This document shows positions 17,438 to 26,186 of a DNA stretch of 38,867 bases, one piece after another. The notes beneath the pieces were generated by a model. It was not told the DNA's origin and made no database searches. It was given only the letters and a program-made list of their open reading frames with translations. The translations under genes and the position numbers were made by a program. Positions within the stretch are counted from its first letter, which is position 1. Every line of letters starts with the position of its first letter. This stretch comes from Oscillospiraceae bacterium (GTDB lineage: Bacteria; Bacillota; Clostridia; Oscillospirales; UBA929). The DNA lies in contig JAIRUW010000059.1 in NCBI GenBank assembly GCA_031254195.1, positions 1-38,867 of the forward strand, in the 5' to 3' direction.

Positions 17438-18394
17438 ATCGGCCTCATCATCATTCCCAGCCTTCAAAATGAAACAAGCCCGGCGCGCCTGCTTAAGATC
17501 AGCGAAGCCGCTCCCCGCCTGGCGCCGCGCTATATTGAGCGTAACAGCCTTACCGCCGCCATGCTGCGTGATTGCGAGGTCTTATACGGCAGCCCGCCGC
17601 CGGAGCTTTTGCGAGAAGCACCAAATCTGCGCTGGCTCCACCTGCCCAGCGCGGGGATCGGGCCGTACGGCGACCTGACGCTCTACGCCGACCGCTCGGT
17701 GACGCTGACCAACGCCAGCGGCGTATACGGCGCGGCGATTGCCGAGCATGTGCTGGGCATGGCGCTGGCCATGCTGCGGCAGCTCCCCTATTATGCCAAA
17801 CAGCAATCCATGGGAACCTGGAAGCGCCACCCCGACATGCGCGAGCTGTCCGGCTCTGCCGTGCTCATATGCGGCATGGGCGACATTGGGTGCAAGGCGG
17901 CGGAGAAGTTCCGAGCCATGAGCTGCAAAATTTCGGGCGTGCGAAAGCTGTTCCACGACATCCCGCCCGGCTTTGACGGCGTCTACGGTCTCCATCAGCT
18001 GGAGGAAGCGGTGCGCGGGGCCGACATCGTGGTGTCCTGTCTGCCCTCCACCCGCGAAACGAACGGAGTGTTCAACGCCGCCGTTTTCACAAACATGCGC
18101 CCGTCGGCGCTGTTCATCAATGTGGGGCGCGGCTCGGCGGCTGTGGAAGCCGACTTGATTGCCGCGCTGGAAAAGGGCGTCATCGCGGGCGCGGCGCTGG
18201 ACGTTTTTGAGGAAGAGCCGCTCCCGTCAAACAGCCCGCTGCGGTTTATGGACAATGTGCTGGTCACACCGCACTGCTCCGGCGCGTCGCCCTTCTGCTG
18301 TGACCGCAACTACGAGCTGTTTTTTGATTTACTGACGCGGTATGTGGCGAAAAAACGGCTGTATAATATCGTAGACTTTTTTGCGGGGTATTGA
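17438..18394 (+). CDS. D-2-hydroxyacid dehydrogenase family protein, apparent ATC start
   Basis: An NAD-dependent oxidoreductase of the phosphoglycerate/D-lactate dehydrogenase type. The dinucleotide motif is VLICGMGDIG. The catalytic residues fall in INVGRGS (Arg), ALDVFEEEPLP (Glu) and VTPHCSG (His). The first ATG in frame is at 17561, but the 41 codons before it read IGLIIIPSLQNE and onward in the style of the family's first strand and helix, and bring the length to 318, normal for the family. No ATG, GTG or TTG exists in frame between the stop at 17411 and 17561. A GAGAGGGGGG ribosome binding site is 7 bases before ATC at 17438, making that the best candidate start. It is followed 4 bases later by addB. 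The substrate is unknown. Confidence 0.8.
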   Translation: MGLIIIPSLQNETSPARLLKISEAAPRLAPRYIERNSLTAAMLRDCEVLYGSPPPELLREAPNLRWLHLPSAGIGPYGDLTLYADRSVTLTNASGVYGAAIAEHVLGMALAMLRQLPYYAKQQSMGTWKRHPDMRELSGSAVLICGMGDIGCKAAEKFRAMSCKISGVRKLFHDIPPGFDGVYGLHQLEEAVRGADIVVSCLPSTRETNGVFNAAVFTNMRPSALFINVGRGSAAVEADLIAALEKGVIAGAALDVFEEEPLPSNSPLRFMDNVLVTPHCSGASPFCCDRNYELFFDLLTRYVAKKRLYNIVDFFAGY

Positions 18395-18398
18395 AGCG

Positions 18399-21300
18399 GT
18401 GAGTATCTTGAAGCCGGTCTTCCTCTGGTCACGAGCCGGGCGCGGCGGGGATGACGCGCTGTTATCGGAGCTTTTGGACAAAACAGCGCGCGGGGAACGG
18501 TGCTGCTGGATTGTCCCCGAGCCCTATTCCCACGCGACGGAACGCTTGCTGGCGGAACGGGGCGGCGCCCCCGTTTGCCTCCACGCCGAGGTGCTTACCT
18601 TCCGGCGGCTCTGCGACCACATCCTCGCGGCCGGCGGCGGTTTAGCCTCTCCGGTGCTTGACGCGGGCGGGCGGCTGCTTCTCATGCGCCGCGCCGTGCG
18701 CTCGGTGGCGGGGCAGCTGCAAACACTGAATGTCCTCGCGGCCAAGCCCGGTTTTCTCCCGGGCTTGATACAGGTTCTGGACGAATGCAAATGCTACAGC
18801 GTCACATCGCGGGACTTGATCCGCGCGGGCGGGGATAAGCTGGCCGACCTCGCGCTGATTTTTTCGGCATATGACATGCTTTGTAAAAGCGACAGCCGAT
18901 ACGGGCCGCGCCCGCCGATGGACCCGCGTGACAGGGTGACCTTGGCTTGGGAAAAGGCCAAAAGCATCCGTTTTTGCGACAACACGCATGTCTTTGTCAG
19001 CCATTTCACATCCTTTACGCCGCAGGAGCGGCTTTTGCTGACGGCACTGGCGGACAGCGCGTTGTCGTTTACCATGCTCTTCCGCGGCGAGCTTTCGGAG
19101 CGCGGCTTTGCCCCACTGCACGCGACGGCGCGGCAGTTTAAGGCTGTAAGCGTAGAGCAGAGGACGGTTGATCATGAAGAGGACCCGTGCCGCACCGCGC
19201 CGCTGATCCATATGGAGCGCCACTGGTTTGACCGCAACCCTCCCCCGTTCCCCGGCGGTGCGGGCGGCGCGGTTGAGCTGTACACCGCGCCCGGCGAAGC
19301 GGCGGAGGTTCGGTTTGCCGCCGAGCGTATCGTCCGGCTGGCGCGGGATGAAGGATACCGCTGGCGCGACATCGCGGTTATCACATCGGATTATACGGCG
19401 TACGGGCCGCTGATCGAGAGCCTGTTTCCCCAATACCGCATCCCTGTTTTTTCCGACCAGATGGATGACATGGCGCAGAAACCGCTGTCACGCTGTATCC
19501 GCGCCGCCGCCGACTGCGTATTGTACGGGTACCGCGCCGACGACGTGATGCGCCTTCTGCGCACAGGCCTGCTGCCCGTTTCCGCCGCCGACGCCGACCT
19601 CTTTGAAAGCTACCTGCGCCGCTGGAACCCGCGCGGCAGCCGCTTTTCCGGCAGTTTCGACTGGACCCGCCCGCTCAGCGGCTGGCACGGCGAGCCGGGC
19701 GAAGCGGAGGAAAAAGACCTCGCGCGGATCAATGCCGTCCGCCGCCGGATTGCTTCGTCGCTAAAGAGACTTCTCAGCGGTAAAACGGCTAATCAATGCG
19801 CGGCAGGGCTTTCCCATGCGCTGGAGGCGCTGGGCGTACCGGAAGGCGCGGAGAAGCGGGCGGAGATGCTGGCGGCGGCGGGGGAACTGAAGCTCGCCAA
19901 TGAATGCGGGCAAATGTGGGAACTTTTTTGCAAAAGCCTCGACCAATGCGCCGGGCTGCTTGGCGACGAGCCGGTGGAACCCCACGAGTTTTGCGAGCTT
20001 TGCCTGCTGGTTTTGTCAGGTTACACCGTCGGCAGTATCCCCGCGTCCCTTGACCGCGTACATGCCGGAGACCAGAGCCGCTACCCGCGTATCCCGTTCC
20101 CTGTCGTGCTCTACATCGGGGCGTCCGGCGAGAAGGTTCCGGCGCGCCCGTCCGGGGAGGGGCTTTTGTCTGCGGAGGAACGCGCCGCGCTGTGTGACGC
20201 AGGGTGTGAATTGCCGCCCGATCCGCCCGCCCGGGTCGCCCGTGAACTGTACAACCTCTACACCGCCTGCACCCTGCCGTCGCAAAAACTCATCCTCCTC
20301 TATCCGGCCACCCCCGGCGGCGTGCCGCCCAACGACGGCCATGCCGATTGCGTGGAAAGGCTTTCTCGGATGTTTGCCCTTCCCGTCAAAGCCGTCCCTC
20401 CCCCAACCCCTCCCCCGGCTCCGGCCCCGGTTTCGCGCGAGCCGCTCTCAGGAGCAAACGCAGCCGCGCTGTATGGGGACACATTGCGGCTGTCGGCGTC
20501 GCGGATGGAGACGTTTTCCTTGTGTCCTTTCTCCTACTTCTGCCGGTACGGGCTGCGGGCGGAGAGCCGCCCCCAGTCCGGCTTTACGCCGCTTGATGTG
20601 GGGAACGAGCTGCATGTCATTTTAGAGCGCTGCGCCCGGTATGCTGTGGAGCGCGGCGGTTTTGCGGCCATTTCGAGGGAGGATCTGTTGTTTTTTGCCG
20701 GGCAGGAGGCGCAAACACGGCTGGACGCCTTGCTTCGGCGCGGGAATGTGGCGACGCCCCGCTTGCTCGCCCAGGGAGCGCGGCTTGCCCGTATCGCTTC
20801 GGTTTTGGCGGGGCGGCTGTGGGACGAATTTATCCACTCCCAATTCGCCCCCATCGGCTTTGAGCTTCCTCTCGAAGGCCCAACAGTCTCTTTGGGCGGC
20901 CTGCCCGAAGGCGCTCCGTCTGCGTACAAGCTAAGCGGCAAAGCCGACCGTGTTGACGGCTTCCAAAAAGGCGATACGCTATTCCTGCGCGTCGTCGACT
21001 ATAAAACAGGCGCGAGCGGCAAGGCTTTCTCGCTGGTTGACGTTTATAACGGCCTGAGCGCGCAGATGCCTCTTTACCTGTTCCTGCTGCGCCGTCTCGC
21101 GCCGGAGCTTTTCGGCGTTCCCAAAGCCGAAGCGGCGGGGGTGCTCTATGTGCAGACACGGGATGTGGCGGCTTCCCCCGGCCAAAAGCATAGCGGCCTG
21201 CTCTTGAATGACGCAGAATTGCTCGAGGCGATGGACAGCCGCTTGCGCCAGGACGGCGGGGCCTTGCCCGTATCGCTGAATCAAGACGGGTCTTTCTCCA

Positions 21301-21509
21301 AGAGGGCTTCTGTAGTCTCCCCGGATGAAATGGAGCGGCTGCAAAAGCAGATTGGGCGGCTGGCGCACGATATGGCGCGGGACGTCGCCCGCGGAAAGGT
21401 GGACGCCGCGCCGCTCGACCTGCGCGACCCCCCCTGCGAATGGTGCGACTATAAGGCGGCCTGCCACTTTGACGAAACCGCCGACAAACCGCGCCCCTAT
21501 GTGAGGTGA
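18399..21509 (+). CDS. addB: AddB, ATP-dependent helicase/nuclease subunit B
   Basis: Partner of AddA in the complex that resects double-strand breaks for RecA. The 1036 residues end in a RecB-type nuclease domain carrying a 4Fe-4S cluster, with cysteines at about 709 (LCPFSYFC), 1013, 1016 and 1022 (CEWCDYKAAC). Nuclease motifs are GNELHVILERC and VDYKTGASG. The N-terminal Walker A of many AddB proteins is degenerate here: WSRAGRGGDDALL lacks the GKS/T lysine. The GTG at 18399 fits the family N-terminus (SILKPVFLW) better than the TTG at 18381, which overlaps the previous gene. The gene stops inside the ribosome binding site region of addA. Confidence 0.93.
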   Translation: MSILKPVFLWSRAGRGGDDALLSELLDKTARGERCCWIVPEPYSHATERLLAERGGAPVCLHAEVLTFRRLCDHILAAGGGLASPVLDAGGRLLLMRRAVRSVAGQLQTLNVLAAKPGFLPGLIQVLDECKCYSVTSRDLIRAGGDKLADLALIFSAYDMLCKSDSRYGPRPPMDPRDRVTLAWEKAKSIRFCDNTHVFVSHFTSFTPQERLLLTALADSALSFTMLFRGELSERGFAPLHATARQFKAVSVEQRTVDHEEDPCRTAPLIHMERHWFDRNPPPFPGGAGGAVELYTAPGEAAEVRFAAERIVRLARDEGYRWRDIAVITSDYTAYGPLIESLFPQYRIPVFSDQMDDMAQKPLSRCIRAAADCVLYGYRADDVMRLLRTGLLPVSAADADLFESYLRRWNPRGSRFSGSFDWTRPLSGWHGEPGEAEEKDLARINAVRRRIASSLKRLLSGKTANQCAAGLSHALEALGVPEGAEKRAEMLAAAGELKLANECGQMWELFCKSLDQCAGLLGDEPVEPHEFCELCLLVLSGYTVGSIPASLDRVHAGDQSRYPRIPFPVVLYIGASGEKVPARPSGEGLLSAEERAALCDAGCELPPDPPARVARELYNLYTACTLPSQKLILLYPATPGGVPPNDGHADCVERLSRMFALPVKAVPPPTPPPAPAPVSREPLSGANAAALYGDTLRLSASRMETFSLCPFSYFCRYGLRAESRPQSGFTPLDVGNELHVILERCARYAVERGGFAAISREDLLFFAGQEAQTRLDALLRRGNVATPRLLAQGARLARIASVLAGRLWDEFIHSQFAPIGFELPLEGPTVSLGGLPEGAPSAYKLSGKADRVDGFQKGDTLFLRVVDYKTGASGKAFSLVDVYNGLSAQMPLYLFLLRRLAPELFGVPKAEAAGVLYVQTRDVAASPGQKHSGLLLNDAELLEAMDSRLRQDGGALPVSLNQDGSFSKRASVVSPDEMERLQKQIGRLAHDMARDVARGKVDAAPLDLRDPPCEWCDYKAACHFDETADKPRPYVR

Positions 21510-21514
21510 CAAAG

Positions 21515-24500
21515 ATGTTGTTGACGCCTGAACAGCAATCCGCCGTGGCCTTGCGAGGCCGGTCCGTTTTGGTATCGGCCGCCGCCGGCGCGGGCAAGAC
21601 GCGCGTTTTGGTCGAGCGTCTGATGGGGTATGTCACCGACCCTGAACAGCCGCGGCATATCGACGATTTCTTGGTCGTCACCTACACCCGCGCCGCCGCC
21701 GGGGAGCTGCGCAGCCGTATTTTTTCGCGCTTGCGCGAGCTTTTGGCGGAAATGCCGGACGACGGGCATCTATACGAACAGCTGACGCGTGTTTACACGG
21801 CAAAGATCGGTACTCTGGATGCCTACTGCCGTGAAATCATCCTCGAAAACGCCGCCGAAGCCGGTTTGCCTTCAGGCTACCGCGCGGGCGACGCGGCGGA
21901 AATGGAACTGCTGCAAGCACGGGTGCTGGAGGAAGCCCTGGATACGCTGTACGAGCGCGCGGAAGACGACCCCGCCGACCTTTTTCATCTTTGCGCAGAC
22001 ACTTACGGAGACGAGCGCGGCGACCGCGTGCTGGGCAATCTGATCCTGCACATATGGCAGAAAACACGCTGCCACGCCGACCCAATGGGCTGGCTTAAGG
22101 AGAAAACGGACGCGTTCCCCGGCGGGGACTGGCAAGCCATCCTCATAGACCAGGCGCTGTGTATAGCCGAGTCGTTCCGCCGTGACTGCGCGCAAATGGC
22201 CGGCGGCCCCACATGGCAAAAGGATTTGGCCGATATGGAGGGACTGATAGGCATCCTGCGCGGCGGAGATTGGGACACGGCGGGTTCGTTTGCGCAAAGC
22301 TATAAATTTGAGCGGCTGAAAGGCGAAAACAGCGAAGAATTCAAGACTTTGCGGGACAGATGGAAAAAAGCCTTCAACAACAAGATACAGCCGCTGTTTT
22401 CGGACGACACGGACGACAGCGCGTTGTCCCCTTTGCTCGCAGGGTTATGTGACGCGGTTCGGGTATTTGACAAAGCGCTGACGGCGGAAAAACTGCGCCT
22501 CTCCGTCTTAGAGTTTTCCGACGTTCAGCGGATTGCCCTCAATTTGCTGGAAGACAAACCGCCCGCGCGGTTTGTCGAGATACTGGTTGACGAGTATCAG
22601 GACATCAACCCCTTGCAGGACGCCATCATAACCGCGCTCAGCCGCAACGGCGGCAATATCTTCTACGTAGGCGACACCCGGCAGTCAATCTACCGCTTCC
22701 AAATGGCGGAGCCGGGGATCTTTCAAAAGAAATTGGAAACTGCGCCCAACCGCATCTTCCTTACAAAAAATTTCCGCTCGTCCAAAAACATCCTCGACAC
22801 TGTGAATCATGTCTTCTCACATATCGATTGCCCGGAGATGGGACTTTTGCAACAGCATGAGTTTCTCATTTCAGGCAACTCCGGCGAAGCCGACCCGCCT
22901 GTGGAGCTGCTTGCCGGTGAAACAGCCGAAGACGAGCCAGGGCGTGTAGCGCGGCGGCTGCGTTCGCTGGTGGAGAACGGGGAGGCACGGGCGGAGGACT
23001 GCGTTATTCTAATGCGCTCGCCTAAAAACCGCCTGCCGGAATATAAAGCCGCACTGGAGAGGGAAGGCTTAGCTTGCGCGGCTCCGTCGGGGGAAGGCTA
23101 TTTCAGCCGCCCCGAAATCTTGACCATCCTGTCTGCGCTTGAATCCATCGACAACGCGCGGCTCGACATACCGCTGCTCTCCGTTCTGCGAAGCCCTATA
23201 GCGGCTTGTACGCCGGACGAGCTTGCCGCTTTGCGGATTCTTGCGGACGGGCCGCTGTGCGGCTGTCTGCCCTTATCGCAAGACCCCAAGATTGCCGCCT
23301 TTTGCGCGATTTTCCAAACATGGCGGGAAATCGCCGCCGACCTGCCTCCGTACATCCTCGCGGCGCGCGTGATGGCCGACTCCGGCCTGCCGCAAAAGGT
23401 GAACCCCGCCGCCCGCGAAAATCTGCTGCTGTTGCCGGAGGTCTTGCGCGAGTTCCGCGGCGATTTGCGCGGCCTTCCCGACTGGCTGCGCAAACAGGAC
23501 AGAGCTGTGACCGGCTTTGCGGATAGTACGGCCCAAGGCGGCGTGCGTGTCCTTTCCATCCATGCCTCCAAAGGGCTGGAGTTTCCCGTTGTCGTTGTGG
23601 CGGGGCTTTCCAAGCGGCTCAACCTGCAAGACCAGCACGCGCGATTGCTGGCGCACCCGCGCCTGGGACTGGGCATTAAGCGGCGCGAAGGGTTTTTAGA
23701 AGTCCCCACCCCTTCTTACCGCGCGGTACAGGCTGTGATGGACAGCGAAACCCGCGCCGAGGAGCTGCGCCTGCTTTATGTCGCCATGACCCGCGCCGAA
23801 CGCCGCCTGATTTTATCCTGCAATGCGCTGCCGGAGGGCGAGCCGTCCCGGATGGTGACAAAAGGGGATTTGATCCTCCACTCCCATGTCGCGTCGTGGC
23901 TGCTGAAAGCGCGCGACCCTCGCTGGGAGCTTGTCGCCCCGGAACCCGATGATTCAGCGGATGATAACGCGCCCGGGCGGGATGCTCCGGCGCTTCCCGT
24001 CCGGCCTCCCGAACCGGACTGGGCATACCCCTACCCCGAAGCCGTTGACACCCCGTCCAAAATGACCGCCACCGGCCTGAAGGGCCGTTACCCCGACGAG
24101 CAGGCGCATGAGGACGCCGCCGGGTGGCACGCCCCATCGGCCCTTCCCCCAACAGAACGGGGAACGGCAACGCACCTGTTCCTGCAATTTGCCGATTTTG
24201 CGAAATGCGCGGCCCCCGGAGGCGCGGAGGCGGAGAGAGATCGGCTTCTGTCTGACAATTTACTCTCCGCCGAACAAGCTGAAGCCATTGATACGGACGA
24301 GGTAGGCGCGTTTTTCCAAACGCCGCGTGGAGCGTCGCTGTTAACGGCGCGGGGGTTGCGGCGGGAGCAGAAGTTCTCCCTTCTGGTGCAAAATGGCGAC
24401 ATACCGGGGCTAACGCTGCCGGAGGGGGAAAAGGTGTTGCTGCAAGGGGTCATCGACTGTTTTTATGAGACGCCGGACGGGATGGTACTGCTGGATTTCA

Positions 24501-24658
24501 AAACCGACCGCGTCAGGCGCGGCGGGGAGGAAGAGCGTGCCGAACGCTACAGGCCGCAGATGGAGGCGTACGCGGCGGCGCTGGCTGCTATGACGGGCAA
24601 ACCGGTATATGAGAGGGTTCTGTTTTTCTTAACGACGGGACGGGAGGTTGCTGTATAA
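21515..24658 (+). CDS. addA: AddA, ATP-dependent helicase/nuclease subunit A
   Basis: A UvrD/RecB-type helicase with C-terminal nuclease. In order it has Walker A SAAAGAGKTRVLVERL (about residues 22-37), ILVDEYQDINPLQ, YVGDTRQSIYRFQMAEP, VLSIHASKGLEFPVVVVAGL and LLYVAMTRAERRLILS. The nuclease domain follows with ERGTATHLFLQF and GVIDCFYETPDGMVLLDFKTDR. At 1047 residues it is shorter than the roughly 1200 of Bacillus AddA. The ATG at 21515 is chosen over GTG 21506 because GAGGTG sits 7 bases before it; it is 5 bases past the addB stop. Together the two genes supply double-strand break repair and foreign-DNA degradation. Confidence 0.95.
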   Translation: MLLTPEQQSAVALRGRSVLVSAAAGAGKTRVLVERLMGYVTDPEQPRHIDDFLVVTYTRAAAGELRSRIFSRLRELLAEMPDDGHLYEQLTRVYTAKIGTLDAYCREIILENAAEAGLPSGYRAGDAAEMELLQARVLEEALDTLYERAEDDPADLFHLCADTYGDERGDRVLGNLILHIWQKTRCHADPMGWLKEKTDAFPGGDWQAILIDQALCIAESFRRDCAQMAGGPTWQKDLADMEGLIGILRGGDWDTAGSFAQSYKFERLKGENSEEFKTLRDRWKKAFNNKIQPLFSDDTDDSALSPLLAGLCDAVRVFDKALTAEKLRLSVLEFSDVQRIALNLLEDKPPARFVEILVDEYQDINPLQDAIITALSRNGGNIFYVGDTRQSIYRFQMAEPGIFQKKLETAPNRIFLTKNFRSSKNILDTVNHVFSHIDCPEMGLLQQHEFLISGNSGEADPPVELLAGETAEDEPGRVARRLRSLVENGEARAEDCVILMRSPKNRLPEYKAALEREGLACAAPSGEGYFSRPEILTILSALESIDNARLDIPLLSVLRSPIAACTPDELAALRILADGPLCGCLPLSQDPKIAAFCAIFQTWREIAADLPPYILAARVMADSGLPQKVNPAARENLLLLPEVLREFRGDLRGLPDWLRKQDRAVTGFADSTAQGGVRVLSIHASKGLEFPVVVVAGLSKRLNLQDQHARLLAHPRLGLGIKRREGFLEVPTPSYRAVQAVMDSETRAEELRLLYVAMTRAERRLILSCNALPEGEPSRMVTKGDLILHSHVASWLLKARDPRWELVAPEPDDSADDNAPGRDAPALPVRPPEPDWAYPYPEAVDTPSKMTATGLKGRYPDEQAHEDAAGWHAPSALPPTERGTATHLFLQFADFAKCAAPGGAEAERDRLLSDNLLSAEQAEAIDTDEVGAFFQTPRGASLLTARGLRREQKFSLLVQNGDIPGLTLPEGEKVLLQGVIDCFYETPDGMVLLDFKTDRVRRGGEEERAERYRPQMEAYAAALAAMTGKPVYERVLFFLTTGREVAV

Positions 24659-24733
24659 TACTTCCTCGCTCCCGGCAAAACATCTTTACTAAAACTCCTG
24701 TAAACCGCGCAAAATATTTGTCTAAACTAATAG

Positions 24734-24762
24734 TTGCATTATCCTTTGCACAGGACTATAAT
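24734..24762 (+). promoter_or_regulatory. Sigma-A promoter of the V-ATPase operon
   Basis: TTGCAT (24734-24739) and consensus TATAAT (24757-24762) with a 17-bp spacer, about 48 bases before the first V-ATPase start codon. The rest of 24659-24809 shows no gene. Confidence 0.75.
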
Positions 24763-24809
24763 GAATCCGTGACTGAATGACGCATTCCAGCGGGCAAGGG
24801 GGCATCGCC

Positions 24810-25130
24810 ATGAAGCAGACCGAGCTCATCAGCACGATCATCGAAGCCGAGCAGCAAGCGCAGGCGCTTGCCGCCGAGGCGAAGCGGAAAAAGCTGCATC
24901 TTCGTGAGGATTTGCAGGTTGACGCCGAAAACCTGCGGAAAAGATATATCCAATTGGCAGACGAGCGTATCCAAGAGGTGCTGGCCCAGGAAAACGAGTA
25001 TACCGACACTAAAATTCAAGAGGCCAATGAGATCCACCGCGTGGAAATGGAAGCGATGGAGAAACTCTACTCCGAAAACCGGGCGATGTGGATTGAAAAG
25101 ATTTATACCACGGTCGTCGATCCCTCATGA
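24810..25130 (+). CDS. V-type ATPase subunit G/H-like stalk protein
   Basis: A 106-residue, almost wholly helical, charged protein: MKQTELISTIIEAEQQAQALAAEAK and following heptads predict a long coiled coil. First place in the operon, size and composition fit the peripheral-stalk partner of subunit E, named G or H in different systems. The ATG at 24810 is preferred over one at 24777 because it follows a G-rich site (GCAAGGGGGCATCGCC) and matches the family N-terminus. Its TGA overlaps the ATG of the next gene (ATGA). Assignment rests mainly on context. Confidence 0.75.
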   Translation: MKQTELISTIIEAEQQAQALAAEAKRKKLHLREDLQVDAENLRKRYIQLADERIQEVLAQENEYTDTKIQEANEIHRVEMEAMEKLYSENRAMWIEKIYTTVVDPS

Positions 25131-26170
25131 CGGCCGGTTCGTTGCGCTACGGCGCCGTGACGGCAAAGGCGCGGGCTATGTTCGGCAAACGCCTGCGCCG
25201 CGGAGATTATGGCAAGATGGCGGCTATGAAATCGGTAGCGGAAGTGGCGGGCTATTTACGCGCCCACACGGACTGGGGCCGCGCGCTGGAAGCCGTAGAC
25301 ATATCGGATTTGCACCGGGACCAACTGGAAGCGCTCCTCCGGCGGCACAGCTTTGCGCATTTTTTACGATTGTTCCACTATGTGGGACGCGAAGACAGGG
25401 TTGTTTTGCGTTACCCCGTCCTGACGGCGGAAATGGAGCAGATCATGCGCGTCATGCGTTTGGCTTCCTCCGGGCACGCGGGTGAATATACCTTTGGCCT
25501 GCCTGAGTATTTTATGAAATTCAGCCGTATCCAATACGGCCTCCTCCCGTCCGTCAAAACGTATGACGACCTGCTTAAAGCCACCGCGGATACGGATTTT
25601 TATCCGGCTCTCCGGCGCCTGCGTCCTCCAAACGGGGAGTTCCCGCCCTACTATCAAGTGGAAACGCAGATGCGGCGCTGCTACTACCGGTCTCTCAACG
25701 GGCTTTTGCGCGGCAAGAAGGGCAGAGACGGAGCGCTGCTGCGGGAAGCCGCTGGGATGCAAGCCGATTGGGAGAATATCACGGCAATCGAGCGGATTCT
25801 GCGCTATTATCCGGCCCTGCTGCCAGACATTTTCCAATACCTCCTGCCCGCGGGCGCACATCTCAGGCCGGACGAGGTCAGAGCCATGATCTCACTCGGC
25901 AATGCCGAAGGGTTGCGCGGACTGCTGAAAAAAACGTACTACGGCCCGTTTTTAGAGGGGCGGGAGGAGGATTCGCTGGAACAGACAGGCCAGCTCTGCC
26001 TGATGTCCTTTTACCGGCGGCATATGGCGGGCGGCACGCCCTCCGTTTTCATGCCGATCGCCTATATCAGCCTCTATCAAAACGAGCTGCGCAATATCAT
26101 CCATACCATTGAGGGCGTACGCTACGGACTAACGCCCGAAGATGCGGAAAAAACCCTGGTGATGTTGTAG
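25127..26170 (+). CDS. ntpC: V-type ATPase subunit C
   Basis: A 347-residue helical protein; subunit C (d in other nomenclatures) is the socket linking the rotor shaft to the membrane c-ring. Family-like features are the N-terminal YGAVTAKARAMFGKRL segment, repeated hairpins with YYxxL-type patterns, and the C-terminal PIAYISLYQNELRNIIHTIEGVRYGL. No ribosome binding site is visible and the start overlaps the previous stop (ATGA), so translation is coupled. Length is near the family norm. Confidence 0.88.
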   Translation: MTAGSLRYGAVTAKARAMFGKRLRRGDYGKMAAMKSVAEVAGYLRAHTDWGRALEAVDISDLHRDQLEALLRRHSFAHFLRLFHYVGREDRVVLRYPVLTAEMEQIMRVMRLASSGHAGEYTFGLPEYFMKFSRIQYGLLPSVKTYDDLLKATADTDFYPALRRLRPPNGEFPPYYQVETQMRRCYYRSLNGLLRGKKGRDGALLREAAGMQADWENITAIERILRYYPALLPDIFQYLLPAGAHLRPDEVRAMISLGNAEGLRGLLKKTYYGPFLEGREEDSLEQTGQLCLMSFYRRHMAGGTPSVFMPIAYISLYQNELRNIIHTIEGVRYGLTPEDAEKTLVML

Positions 26171-26186
26171 GAATAGGGGGGTTCCC

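Noticed and set aside
24659..24733. Possible terminator after addA (GGGAGG...CCTCGCTCCC)
   Set aside because: Pairing is poor and interrupted and there is no T-run; not called.
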